From Actinoplanes italicus (lineage in GTDB: Bacteria; Actinomycetota; Actinomycetes; Mycobacteriales; Micromonosporaceae), in NCBI RefSeq assembly GCF_003001815.1, contig NZ_PVMZ01000041.1, positions 1 to 63,464 of the forward strand: a DNA stretch of 63,464 nucleotides, read 5' to 3'. Of this stretch, positions 44,546 to 53,533 are shown one piece after another. Under the pieces are notes generated by a model that worked only from the letters and a program-made list of their open reading frames with translations, did no database searches and was not told where the DNA came from. The stretch's first letter is position 1. Each line of letters begins with the position of its first letter. A program made the translations under genes and the position numbers.

Positions 44546-47500
44546 CAGGTTAGCCTCGCCTGCATGTCGACGACGGTGCCGGTCGTTCCGGAAGTGACGG
44601 TGACAGTGTGCATGAAGGCACGCATGAGCTTGATCCCCCGACCGCGGTACGGGCTTGCGTCCGGGTCGGGTGTCTTCCAGCGTCCGCTGTCGGAGATGGT
44701 CAGGCGCAGGTCGCCGGCGGTGGCCGCGGCGCGCAGCCGGATCCGGCCGCCGGGGTGCTCGCGGTGCCCGTGCTCGATCGCGTTGGCACACGCCTCACCT
44801 GCCGCCACCAGAACATTCTGGATCATGCCGGCTTCGATGCCGCACCGATCAAGCCAGCCGCGCAGCGCCGACCGGACCGGGGCCAGCCGGCTCGACTCGG
44901 CGGGGAAGTCCAGCTCCAGCGGGCCTGGGTGGCGGTAGAGCAGCAGGGCCACGTCGTCGTCGTAGCCGGTCGCCGGGGCGAGCCGGTCCATGATCTCGGT
45001 GGCGAGCTCCTCGACCGGGGTACCGAGACCGTGCCGGACCGCGGTGCTGGCCGCGCCGATACCGGCCGACAGCGGCTGCCTGCGCCGTTCCACCAGTCCG
45101 TCGGTGTAGAGCAGCAGCGTCGCCCGGGGCGGCACGGTGAAGTCGGCGTCCGGCCGGTCGGCGCCCGGCCGCACCGCGACCGGCCGGGACCGGCCCTGAT
45201 CGAGCAGGTGCGTGCTGCCGTCCGGGTGACCCACGATGGCCGGTGGGTGCCCGGCGCTCGAATAGGTCAGATGCCCGGTGACCGGATCGAGGACGCCGCA
45301 GAACACCGTGGCGCAGCCGGCGCCCGGCAGCAGCGCGGCGAACCGGTCGAGGGCCATCAGCGTCCGCGACGGGCTGGAGTCCTGCAGCAGCAGCGCCCGG
45401 CAGGCACTGCGCAGCTGGCCCATCACGGTGGCCGCCTGCAGTCCGTGCCCGACGCAGTCGCCGACCACGATGCCGATCCGGCCGTCGGACAGCTCGATCG
45501 TGTCGTACCAGTCGCCGCCGACCTTCAGCGGGCGCGTCGCCGGCTCGTAGCGGACCGCGAAGCCGCTGGGCAGCAGGTCCGGGCCGAGGATGGCCCGTTG
45601 CAGGGCGAGGGCGGTCTCGCGCTGCTGGTCGATCCGGTCGATCCGGCGCAGGCCCTGGCTCAGATGGCCTGCCAGCAGGGCCAGCAGCGTCTGATCGGGT
45701 GAGGTGAACGGCCGTCGCCGGCTCGGTTCGATCCAGAGCACCATGGTGCCGTGCGGATGATCCAGGACCATGCCGGTGCCGGCGCGGGTCAGCGCCGGCC
45801 GGTCACGCAGCGCGAGGATCGCGGACCGGCGTTCCTCGGGCAGGCTGTCCCAGGTCAGGGACTGGTCAGTGGCGGTCATCGCCGGTTCGGCCCGGTCCGC
45901 GAAGACGGCCGCCAGCACGTGGGAGGCCTGCCAGATCTCGCGCAGCTCGTGCAGCACCGCATCGAGGGCGCCGCCCAGGTTCTCCGCCTCGGACAGGCGC
46001 ATCCCGAGCGCGGCCAGCGCGCTGTCCCGCTGGATGGCGTAGTGCTCGGCTGTGACGTCACGGAACGTGCCGACCACCACCCGCCTGCCGGTGTCCGGGT
46101 CCCGGACCTGGTTGAACGACGCGGCGGCCCACAGCCGCCGCCCGTCGCGATGCACCACCGGGATGGTGTAGGTGCCGTGAGGCTCGTCGAGCACCATCGT
46201 GAAGGCATGCGCCACCGCCCGATGCGCGTCCGGGTCGGTCTCGGAGTCCGGCCACCACGGGTGGGTCGGAAGATACGGCAGCCCCTCCGGGCCGTACCCC
46301 AGAATGTCGGTGAAAGCGCTGTTGATCTCGATGACCGAACCGGTCTCGTCGCAGACGAAGAACGCCTCCTGCAGCGAGTCGATCAGCGCGGTCCGCCACC
46401 GTGCGTGATGGTTGCGCAGCCGGGCGAGTTCGACGTTGGCGCGGACCCGGGCCAGCAGCTCGGCCGCCGAGAACGGCTTGAACAGGTAGTCGTCGGCACC
46501 CGCTTCCAATCCCTCGATCGACGCCTCCTGCCCGGCGCGCGCCGACAGCAGCAGCACCGGCGTGCTCGCCGTCCGCGGATCGGCGCGCAACGCCGCCACC
46601 AGCTGCAACCCGTCCAGGCGCGGCATCATCACGTCACTGACGACCAGGTCCGGCACCTCGGCGCGGGCGCTGTCGAGCGCCGCCTGACCGTCGACGACGG
46701 CGGTCACCCGGTGCCCGGCGGAGCGCAACAGCCGGGTCAGGTAGTCGCGCATGTCGGCGTTGTCGTCGGCCACCAGCAGAGCCGCGCCGCCGTCGGGGTT
46801 GAGGCTCGGGTCGGCGACCGGCTCGGTCGTCAGGGCCGCCCCGCTGTCGTCGGGCAGCCAGCGCAGGGCCTCCTGCAGGAACGGGTCGGCGTTCATCGGC
46901 ACGGCCCGGCTGTCGTCCGGCGACACCAGGGCGTACGCGGGAAGGTGCGCATGCCCGAACGGGAGGCGGATGGTGAAGGTGGTGCCCTTGCCGACTGTGC
47001 TCTCCGCGGCGATCGTGCCGCCGTGCAACCCGACCAGCTCCTGCACCAGGGCCAGGCCGATGCCGCTGCCCTCGTTGGACCGGGACCGGACGTTCGCGAT
47101 CCGGTGGAACCGCTCGAACAGGCGCGGCATCTCGTCCTCGGCCACGCCCGCGCCGGTGTCGGCGACGGTGACCACCGCCGTCGCGCCGTCGGCGCGTGCC
47201 GTCACCCGGACGCCGCCGTCGAACGTGAACTTCAGCGCGTTGCTGAGCAGGTTGAAGACGACCTTCTCCCACATGCCGCGGTCCACATGCACCGGCTCGG
47301 GCAGCGGCGGGCAGTCCACCTCGAAGCTCAGACCGGCGCGTTCGATCGCCGACCGGAACACGCTGGCCAGCTCGGCGGTGGTGGCGGCCAGGTCGACCGG
47401 CTCGAAACGGGCCTGCATGCGGCCGGCCTCGATCCGGGAGAAGTCGAGCAACGTGTTGACGAGCTTGCCGAGCCGCAGCCCGTTGCGGTGGATGACCTCC

Positions 47501-48612
47501 AGCTCCTCGGTCACCCGCTTCCCCGCGCCGGCGAGCTGTTCGCGCAGGTCGTCGACCGGACCCATGATCAAGGTCAACGGCGTGCGGAATTCGTGGCTGA
47601 TGTTGGAGAAGAAGGCGGTCTTGGCGCGGTCGAGCTCGGCCAGTTCCTCGGCCCGTCGCTGCTGGGCGCGGTAGCTGCGGGCGCCGGCGATGCCTGCCGC
47701 CACGTGGCCCGCGATCAGGTCGACGAACCCGCGATAGCCGTCGTCCAGCGGCCGATAGCGGTTGAGGCCGGCGACGAGGAAGCCGTACGGCGTCCCGCCC
47801 TGCCGCAGCAGCGGGACCACCAGAGCCTGCGTGGGCGGATCCGGCCAGGCCCCGCCCGGCAGCCCGCTGTCCGGTCCGAGCTCGACCAGAGCGGGCTCAC
47901 CCCCGGAGACCTGCTCGGCCGGCCAGATCCCGGCAGCGGCCGCCGGATGCCCGGCGTCGATCCCGGTCGAAGCCGCGAGCCGGGCCGTGCCGTCGTCGTC
48001 GAACAGGTAGGTCAGGGTGAACGGCAGATCCTGCTGGTTGCGGCCGAGCTGCTGACTCGCGAACGTCAGCATCTCCTCCTGGGTGCGCACGACGCTCGGA
48101 TCCGAGCCCAGGTCGCGCAGCGTCGCCATCCGCCGCTCGCCGATCACCCGATCGGTGTCCTCGCTGACCACGCAGAGCATGCCGACGAGGGCGCCGTCGT
48201 CGTCGCGCAGCGGGCTGTAGGAGAACGTGTGATAGGACTCCTCGGAATACCCGGCGCGCTCGAGGAACAGCAGCAGGGCCTCGTCCCACGTCGCCTCGCC
48301 GGTGCGCAGCACGGTGTCGATGCGGGGCCCGATGTCGCCCCAGATCTCCGCCCACACCTCGCTCGCCGGCCGGCCGAGCGCCCACGGATATTTGCTGCCC
48401 AGTGTGTTGCGGCGGTAGGCGTCGTTGCAGAAGAACGTGAGCTCGGGGCCCCACGCCATCCACATCGAGAACCGGGAGGAGAGCAGGATGCTCACCGCTG
48501 TCCGGAGGCTCTGAGGCCAGCCGTCCGGCACGCCGAGGGGACTCGCCTCCCAATCGACCGCGGCGAGATCGGTGCCGACCTCGGGGTCGGCGGAGAAGGA
48601 ATCACCGTTCAT
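44545..48612 (-). CDS. Hybrid histidine kinase / SpoIIE phosphatase / anti-sigma kinase
   Basis: About 1355 aa (or 1363 from a GTG at 48636; numbering here uses 1363). Domains in order: PAS-like 25-160; GAF-like 170-320; HisKA with H348 in SNISHEFRTPL; HATPase 445-560 (NLLSNALKF, DTGAGV, GSGIGLAL); receiver 618-740 with D668 in VVSDVMMPRLDG; PAS 745-870; GAF 870-1000; PP2C/SpoIIE 1020-1235 (VGGDWYD, GDCVGHG, YTDGLVE); and a second RsbW-type HATPase 1240-1363 (AAGEACANAIEHG). No transmembrane segment. It joins a two-component phosphorelay to partner-switch control of a sigma factor, with the overlapping STAS gene as obvious partner. Confidence 0.9.
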   Translation of the reverse strand: MNGDSFSADPEVGTDLAAVDWEASPLGVPDGWPQSLRTAVSILLSSRFSMWMAWGPELTFFCNDAYRRNTLGSKYPWALGRPASEVWAEIWGDIGPRIDTVLRTGEATWDEALLLFLERAGYSEESYHTFSYSPLRDDDGALVGMLCVVSEDTDRVIGERRMATLRDLGSDPSVVRTQEEMLTFASQQLGRNQQDLPFTLTYLFDDDGTARLAASTGIDAGHPAAAAGIWPAEQVSGGEPALVELGPDSGLPGGAWPDPPTQALVVPLLRQGGTPYGFLVAGLNRYRPLDDGYRGFVDLIAGHVAAGIAGARSYRAQQRRAEELAELDRAKTAFFSNISHEFRTPLTLIMGPVDDLREQLAGAGKRVTEELEVIHRNGLRLGKLVNTLLDFSRIEAGRMQARFEPVDLAATTAELASVFRSAIERAGLSFEVDCPPLPEPVHVDRGMWEKVVFNLLSNALKFTFDGGVRVTARADGATAVVTVADTGAGVAEDEMPRLFERFHRIANVRSRSNEGSGIGLALVQELVGLHGGTIAAESTVGKGTTFTIRLPFGHAHLPAYALVSPDDSRAVPMNADPFLQEALRWLPDDSGAALTTEPVADPSLNPDGGAALLVADDNADMRDYLTRLLRSAGHRVTAVVDGQAALDSARAEVPDLVVSDVMMPRLDGLQLVAALRADPRTASTPVLLLSARAGQEASIEGLEAGADDYLFKPFSAAELLARVRANVELARLRNHHARWRTALIDSLQEAFFVCDETGSVIEINSAFTDILGYGPEGLPYLPTHPWWPDSETDPDAHRAVAHAFTMVLDEPHGTYTIPVVHRDGRRLWAAASFNQVRDPDTGRRVVVGTFRDVTAEHYAIQRDSALAALGMRLSEAENLGGALDAVLHELREIWQASHVLAAVFADRAEPAMTATDQSLTWDSLPEERRSAILALRDRPALTRAGTGMVLDHPHGTMVLWIEPSRRRPFTSPDQTLLALLAGHLSQGLRRIDRIDQQRETALALQRAILGPDLLPSGFAVRYEPATRPLKVGGDWYDTIELSDGRIGIVVGDCVGHGLQAATVMGQLRSACRALLLQDSSPSRTLMALDRFAALLPGAGCATVFCGVLDPVTGHLTYSSAGHPPAIVGHPDGSTHLLDQGRSRPVAVRPGADRPDADFTVPPRATLLLYTDGLVERRRQPLSAGIGAASTAVRHGLGTPVEELATEIMDRLAPATGYDDDVALLLYRHPGPLELDFPAESSRLAPVRSALRGWLDRCGIEAGMIQNVLVAAGEACANAIEHGHREHPGGRIRLRAAATAGDLRLTISDSGRWKTPDPDASPYRGRGIKLMRAFMHTVTVTSGTTGTVVDMQARLT

Positions 48613-48695
48613 CGCGTCCGCTTGTCCCCTTGCCACAGGCCGCCGAAACCCTCACGACGTTAGCGGCTTCGGACCTCCGAGCGTCAGCCGGGTCG

Positions 48696-48711
48696 TTCAG
48701 CCGGGTTTCAG
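48696..48711 (+). promoter_or_regulatory. Direct repeat upstream of the response regulator
   Basis: TTCAG at 48696-48700 and 48707-48711, one helical turn apart, within TTCAGCCGGGTTTCAG. The same pattern recurs at 50943, upstream of the PepSY gene, so it is a likely site for this OmpR-type regulator. Confidence 0.55.
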
Positions 48712-48735
48712 TATTCCTGGGTAAGGATGGTCGCC

Positions 48736-49413
48736 ATGCGTGTACTCGTCGTCGAGGACGAGAAACGGCTCGCCTGGTCGCTCCGGGTGGGCCTGGAGGC
48801 CGAGGGCTTCGCGGTCGACGTCGCTTCGGACGGCGTCGACGGATTGTGGCTGGCCAGGGAGAACGATTACGACGTGATCGTTCTCGACCTGATGCTGCCC
48901 AAGCTCAACGGCTATCAGGTCTGCGCCGCACTGCGCGCCGAGGAGAATTGGACTCCGATCGTGATGCTGACCGCCAAGGACGGCGAGTGGGATCAGGTCG
49001 AGGGTCTGGACACCGGCGCCGACGACTATCTGACGAAGCCGTTCTCCTATCCGGTCCTGGTGGCCCGGCTGCGTGCGGTGGCCCGGCGCGGCGCCCGTGA
49101 GCGGCCGGTCGAGCTGACCGCCGGTGATCTGCGGATCGATCCGGCCGCGCGGAGGGCCTGGCGGGGCGAGAGCGAGATCGAGCTGACGGCGCGGGAGTTC
49201 GCGTTGCTCGAGTTCCTGGCCCGCAACACCGGTGACGTCGTCTCCAAGCAGCGAATTCTGGACGCCGTGTGGGACGCGGACTTCGACGGGGATCCGAACA
49301 TCGTCGAGGTCTATGTGCGGCACCTGCGCAACAAGATCGACCGCCCGTTCGGCCGGGAGGCGATCCAGACCGTCCGCGGAGCCGGTTACCGCCTGGGCGG
49401 CGACGGTGGTTGA
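48736..49413 (+). CDS. OmpR-family response regulator
   Basis: A 225-aa regulator: receiver domain (VLVVEDEKRLAWSLRVGLEAEGF; phospho-acceptor Asp in VIVLDLMLPKLNG; switch Lys in DYLTKPFSYPVL) and a winged-helix DNA-binding domain (ELTAREFALLEFLARNTGDVVSK; NIVEVYVRHLRNKID). The ATG at 48736 has AAGGA upstream; an earlier ATG at 48727 is less likely. The sensor kinase gene overlaps its stop by 8 bases. Confidence 0.92.
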   Translation: MRVLVVEDEKRLAWSLRVGLEAEGFAVDVASDGVDGLWLARENDYDVIVLDLMLPKLNGYQVCAALRAEENWTPIVMLTAKDGEWDQVEGLDTGADDYLTKPFSYPVLVARLRAVARRGARERPVELTAGDLRIDPAARRAWRGESEIELTAREFALLEFLARNTGDVVSKQRILDAVWDADFDGDPNIVEVYVRHLRNKIDRPFGREAIQTVRGAGYRLGGDGG

Positions 49414-50935
49414 ACGCGCCTCGATCCGGCTGCGGACCACGGGTCTCGCCGTGCTGGTCATGGCGATCATGCTGGCCATCGGCGCGGGGACCCTGGTCCT
49501 GCTGACCCGGGAGTCGATGCGCGGCGGGATCGAGGACATGGCCGAGCGACGGGCGTCCGCCCTCGCCGCCCAGATCTCCGCCTCCGGCCTGCCCGCCGCC
49601 TCCCCGTCCGCCGTTTTCCCTTCCTCCTCCCCCGACACCGTCCTTCCGGGCGGCGCCCTTCACCCCTCCGGCGCCCTTCCCCCCTCCGGCGCCCCTCTCC
49701 CCTCCGGCGCCCCTCTCCCCTCCGGCGCCCCTCTCCCCTCCGGCGCCCCTCTGCCCTCCGGCGCCCCCTCCCCGTCCAGAGCCCCCTCCTCCGGCGCCGC
49801 CTCCTCCAGCGGCACCGACGAGTCGGACCTGTCAGACGAGGACGACGATGAGGACATGCGGTGGCGGGTTCTGGATGCCGCCGGCACGGTCGTCCTGGCT
49901 TCACCGGCGGACGATGACGAGGACCAGCCGTACCTTCGCGTCACCGAGGACGCCGGGCCCTACACCGTGGTGGTCGAGGCGTCCCTGGACGAGGTCGGCG
50001 ATGCCACGAGGGCGCTGGTCACACCCCTCGTGATCGGGGTTCTGGGTGTGCTCGTCCTGGTCGGAGGGGTGACCTGGGTGGTGGTGACCGGCGCGCTCGC
50101 GCCGGTCGAGCGGATCCGCCGGGAGGTCGAGGAGATCACCGGCGAGCGGCTGGACCGGCGGGTGCCCACGCCGGTGGCCCGAGACGAGATCCACCGGCTG
50201 GCGGCCACGATGAACCGGATGCTGGCCCGCCTGCAGGACTCCCGCGACCGGCAGCAGCGGTTCGTCGCCGACGCCTCGCACGAGCTGCGGTCACCGCTGG
50301 CCGGCATCCGGCAGGCGGCCGAGGTGGCCCGGACCCATCCCGGCGCGCTGCCCGAGGGCGAGCTGGCCGAGGCGGTGCTGGAGGAGGCCGCGCGGATGGA
50401 ACGGCTGGTGGAACAGCTGCTGCTGCTCACCAGAACCGGCGGGGCCGGTGTACGGGAGCCACAGGACGTGGACGTCGACGACCTGGTTCTGGCCGAGGCG
50501 CGGCGGATACGCCGGGCCGGGCTGACGGTCGACGCGTCCGGGGTCGGGGCGGGACGGGTGCGCGGGGACCGGACGGCGCTGGCTCAGGTGGTCCGCAACC
50601 TGGTCGACAACGCGGCCCGCCACGCACAGGGCACGGTGGCGGTCGCAGTCCGCACCGGCAGCGGCGGGCCGGGTGACGCCGGTGCCGGCGGCCGTGGTGG
50701 CGAGGGGGTGACGCTCGTCGTCGAGGACGACGGGGCCGGGATTCCCGAGAGCGAGCGCGAGCGGGTGTTCGAGCGCTTCGTGCGGCTCGACGAGGCGCGG
50801 GACCGGGACGCCGGCGGGAGCGGGCTGGGGCTGGCGATCGTCCGGGAGATCGTGTCCGCGCACGGCGGGACGGTCGGCATCGGCACGTCCGCGCTGGGTG
50901 GGGCCCGTTTCGTCGTACGGCTGCCGGGTTCCTGA
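49406..50935 (+). CDS. Sensor histidine kinase with hexapeptide-repeat sensor domain
   Basis: 509 aa from a GTG overlapping the regulator gene. A first transmembrane helix (about 12-32), then an extracellular loop of about 150 aa containing repeated PSGAPL units and an acidic stretch (DLSDEDDDEDM), second transmembrane helix (TPLVIGVLGVLVLVGGVTWVVV), HAMP, HisKA with ASHELRSPLAGIRQ, and a HATPase (NLVDNAARH; VEDDGAGIPESE; GSGLGLAIV). The outer domain is largely low complexity. Together with the PepSY protein it probably senses an envelope signal, possibly metal or charge. Confidence 0.9.
   Translation: MVERASIRLRTTGLAVLVMAIMLAIGAGTLVLLTRESMRGGIEDMAERRASALAAQISASGLPAASPSAVFPSSSPDTVLPGGALHPSGALPPSGAPLPSGAPLPSGAPLPSGAPLPSGAPSPSRAPSSGAASSSGTDESDLSDEDDDEDMRWRVLDAAGTVVLASPADDDEDQPYLRVTEDAGPYTVVVEASLDEVGDATRALVTPLVIGVLGVLVLVGGVTWVVVTGALAPVERIRREVEEITGERLDRRVPTPVARDEIHRLAATMNRMLARLQDSRDRQQRFVADASHELRSPLAGIRQAAEVARTHPGALPEGELAEAVLEEAARMERLVEQLLLLTRTGGAGVREPQDVDVDDLVLAEARRIRRAGLTVDASGVGAGRVRGDRTALAQVVRNLVDNAARHAQGTVAVAVRTGSGGPGDAGAGGRGGEGVTLVVEDDGAGIPESERERVFERFVRLDEARDRDAGGSGLGLAIVREIVSAHGGTVGIGTSALGGARFVVRLPGS
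49651..49775. repeat. 18-base coding tandem repeat in the sensor domain
   Basis: About six units based on CCCCTCCGGCGCCCCTCT, encoding PSGAPL hexapeptides. Being a multiple of three, expansion or contraction would change the outer domain length without breaking the frame. Confidence 0.85.
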
Positions 50936-50942
50936 AAAGGTC

Positions 50943-50968
50943 TTCAGCCGCGTTCAGGTGAGATTCAG
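50943..50968 (+). promoter_or_regulatory. Three TTCAG direct repeats before the PepSY gene
   Basis: TTCAG at 50943-50947, 50953-50957 and 50964-50968, spaced 10 and 11 bases. The first two share TTCAGCCGCGTTCAG with the site at 48696. Confidence 0.6.
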
Positions 50969-51022
50969 GGACCGCGGCGCAAGCTGTGGCCGTAACCGAT
51001 CACCACGAGAAGGGCACAGCTC

Positions 51023-51376
51023 ATGAAGACCAGCAAGCGCACCGTCATCGCGGGTGTGGCCATCGTCGCCGCCCTGGGCACGGGTGGAGCGGTGTGGGCC
51101 ACCGCGGCGAATGCGGACAGCGGGCCGGATGACGATCGTGTCCTGAGCGCCCAGGAGCGCTCGTCGGCGGAGTCCGCCGTGCTCGCCGCCGTCGCGGGCG
51201 GGACGATCCTCGAGGTCGAGGCGTCCGACGACAAGGGCGTCGCCTACGAGGCCGAGGTTCGTGACCCAGCCGGTCAGGAGTGGGACATCGACCTGGACAA
51301 CACGTTCAAGGTGCTGACCAAGACCGCGGACACCGAGGACGACGCCGATGACAACGACGCGGAGGACGACGACTGA
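51023..51376 (+). CDS. Secreted PepSY-domain protein
   Basis: A 117-aa exported protein: signal peptide (TVIAGVAIVAALGTGGAVWATAANA), PepSY-type domain (SAESAVLAAVAGGTILEVEASDDKGVAYEAEVRDPAGQEWDIDLD) and an acidic Asp/Glu tail (DTEDDADDNDAEDDD). Such small PepSY proteins commonly sit beside a two-component system and may modulate the sensor; the acidic tail may bind cations, as may the acidic patch in the sensor's own outer loop. RBS GAGAAGGG. Promoter carries the TTCAG repeats. Confidence 0.8.
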   Translation: MKTSKRTVIAGVAIVAALGTGGAVWATAANADSGPDDDRVLSAQERSSAESAVLAAVAGGTILEVEASDDKGVAYEAEVRDPAGQEWDIDLDNTFKVLTKTADTEDDADDNDAEDDD

Positions 51377-51529
51377 TTGTCGGATCGGGGTCTTTCCTAT
51401 TTGGAAGCGGGCGGGTAAAACAATCTTCACGGTTTCGGCACTTGCAGTGCTAATAGTTCCGCGCGTTCTCCTTCGCCGTGGCCGGACAGGGCGGCTCATC
51501 GCCGCGCCGCACGACGCCGGGAGATACCG

Positions 51530-51739
51530 ATGGCCGCACATGCCCGTTCCCGTTCCCGCCATTGGCAGTGGCTGCTGCTGATACCCACGGCAGCGCCACT
51601 GCTGACCCCGTTCACCAATCGGATCGAGCCCACCCTGCTGGGCGTGCCGTTCTTCTTCTGGTACCAGTTCGCCTGCGCACTGCTCGCGACGGTCGTCATC
51701 ACGGTGGTCTACCTGGCCACCCGGGGAGACCGGCCATGA
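51530..51739 (+). CDS. DUF3311 small membrane protein
   Basis: A 69-aa protein with two hydrophobic segments (WLLLIPTAAPLLTPF; FFFWYQFACALLATVVITVVYLA), as in DUF3311 proteins that are routinely encoded just before SSS-type symporters. GGGAGATACCG precedes the ATG. Its stop overlaps the symporter ATG by 4 bases. It is probably an accessory subunit of that transporter. Confidence 0.85.
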   Translation: MAAHARSRSRHWQWLLLIPTAAPLLTPFTNRIEPTLLGVPFFFWYQFACALLATVVITVVYLATRGDRP

Positions 51740-53361
51740 CCGACCGGGAGATCGAGGTCGGCGTGTTCCTGGCGCTGATGACGCTGGTCGTGCTGGTCGG
51801 GTTCGGTGCGGCCCGCTGGCGCCGGCCCGCCGACCCCTACGACATCGAGGAGTGGAGTGTCGGCGGGCGGGCGTTCGGCAACTGGACCATCTGGTTCCTG
51901 CTCGGCGGCAGCATGTACAGCGCGTACACGTTCATCGCCGTGCCGGCGCTCACCTACGGCGTCGGCGCGATCGGCTGGTTCGCCGTGCCGTTCGCGATCG
52001 TCACCACCCCGCTGACCTTCTACTTCACGACCCGGGCCTGGTCGGTGGCGCGCCGGCACGGCTTTCTGACCCACAGCGAGTTCGCCGCCGCCCGGTTCGG
52101 CTCACCGGGCCTCGGCGCGCTTGTCGCCATCACCGGCATCCTCGCCACCATTCCGTATGTCGCGGTGCAGCTCATCTCCCTGCAGGCGGTTCTGCGGACC
52201 ATCGGGTTCGGCGGCGAGTGGCCGCTGCTGGCCGCGGTGACCTTGGTGTCGGTGTGCACGTTCCGCTCCGGGCTGCGCGCGCCCGCGCTGCTCTCCGTGG
52301 TCAAGGACGTGCTGCTCGGCTGGATGCTGCTGACCGCGGTGCTGATGGTGGCCATGTACGGCGGCTGGGGCAGCACATTCCGGATCGCGGCCGTCCGGTT
52401 CGCCGCCAGCCCGAACCCGGCAGACGGACTGCTGCTGCCGGAGACCGGGCACCTCGGCTTCCTCACCCTGGTCATCGGGTCGGCGCTGGCGATCTTCGCC
52501 TACCCGCACGCGCTGGTCGGGATGCTCGCGGCGAAGGACCGCGACACGGTCCGCCGCAACGCGGCCGCCCTGCCCGTCTACTGCGCGGCGCTCGCGGTGA
52601 TGGCCCTGCTCGGGTTCTTCGCCCTGGCCCAAGGGGTCACCCCGGCCGACGGCGACCTCAACACCGTGGTGCCCCGGATGATCCACGAGTACTTCCCGGC
52701 ATGGTCGGCAGGGATCGCGTACGCGGCCCTGAGCATCGCCGCCCTGATCCCGGCCGCGGTCATGTCGATCGCCGCGGCCAACACCTTCACCCGCAGCCTG
52801 TACCGCACCTATCTGCGGCCCGGCGCGTCGCCCGCGGCCGAGGCCTGGACGAGCCGGTGGATGTCGCTGTTCGTCAAGTTCGGCGCGGCCGGCCTGATCC
52901 TCGCCGTCGACCCGGCGTTCTCCGTCGACCTGCAGCTGATCGGCGGTGTGCTGATCCTGCAGACCATCCCGGCGGTCTTCCTCGGCCTGCTCACCGGCTG
53001 GTTCCATCGCGTCGCCCTGGCCGCCGGGCTGCTCAGCGGCCTGGCGGTCGGCCTGGTGCTGATGTGGGACATCCCGAAACTGGACGCGACCGGCCGGGTC
53101 GTCGCCGAGCACTTCGGCGGAGCCAGCTGGTCGCTCGGTGACGGCCGTACCATCTACGTCGGCATCGTCGCCCTGGCGGTCAACCTGCTGGTCACGGCGG
53201 CTCTGACGCTGTTGCTGAAGGCCGCCGGGGCGGCTGAGGGCCGCGACCTGACCCGGCCCGACGACTACCTGGCCGACGCGGGCGACCCGTACCTCAAGCG
53301 GCTCGACGAGCTGATCGACGGCCTGCCCACCGCGGCCGAGCGCCGGGAGAGCGTCGGTTGA
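51736..53361 (+). CDS. Sodium:solute symporter (SSS family)
   Basis: A 541-aa transporter with about 13 hydrophobic segments. It has the SSS features EEWSVGGRAFGNWTIWFLLGGSMYSAYTF (residues 35-63), PHALVGMLAAKDRD and a long C-terminal tail (DDYLADAGDPYLKRLDELIDG). Members with a DUF3311 partner include monocarboxylate (MctP-like) carriers; acetate, pyruvate or another small acid is the probable substrate. Not obviously linked to the two-component genes upstream. Confidence 0.88.
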   Translation: MTDREIEVGVFLALMTLVVLVGFGAARWRRPADPYDIEEWSVGGRAFGNWTIWFLLGGSMYSAYTFIAVPALTYGVGAIGWFAVPFAIVTTPLTFYFTTRAWSVARRHGFLTHSEFAAARFGSPGLGALVAITGILATIPYVAVQLISLQAVLRTIGFGGEWPLLAAVTLVSVCTFRSGLRAPALLSVVKDVLLGWMLLTAVLMVAMYGGWGSTFRIAAVRFAASPNPADGLLLPETGHLGFLTLVIGSALAIFAYPHALVGMLAAKDRDTVRRNAAALPVYCAALAVMALLGFFALAQGVTPADGDLNTVVPRMIHEYFPAWSAGIAYAALSIAALIPAAVMSIAAANTFTRSLYRTYLRPGASPAAEAWTSRWMSLFVKFGAAGLILAVDPAFSVDLQLIGGVLILQTIPAVFLGLLTGWFHRVALAAGLLSGLAVGLVLMWDIPKLDATGRVVAEHFGGASWSLGDGRTIYVGIVALAVNLLVTAALTLLLKAAGAAEGRDLTRPDDYLADAGDPYLKRLDELIDGLPTAAERRESVG

Positions 53362-53533
53362 GCACCCGCTGCCGTCCGGGCGCCCGGCGGCGTCCGCACT
53401 GACGCGCTGCCGGCCTCGGGCCTCGGCCCCGCGGCGGGCGGCTGTTACGCGGCTCGCGAAAGTGTCGGTGGGTGCTGCTAGGTTCTCGGCACTGTTCGGC
53501 GAAGGCGTCACTACGCGCGGCCAAGGGAGTCCC

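Noticed and set aside
45751..48663. A 970-codon open frame on the plus strand
   Set aside because: It is antisense to the hybrid kinase, whose domains are complete; the frame is open only because of high GC codon use and its translation is low-complexity Arg/Gly/Val-rich.
49651..49775. Non-coding repeat breaking the kinase gene
   Set aside because: The unit is 18 bases and stays in frame, and both flanking parts belong to one kinase.
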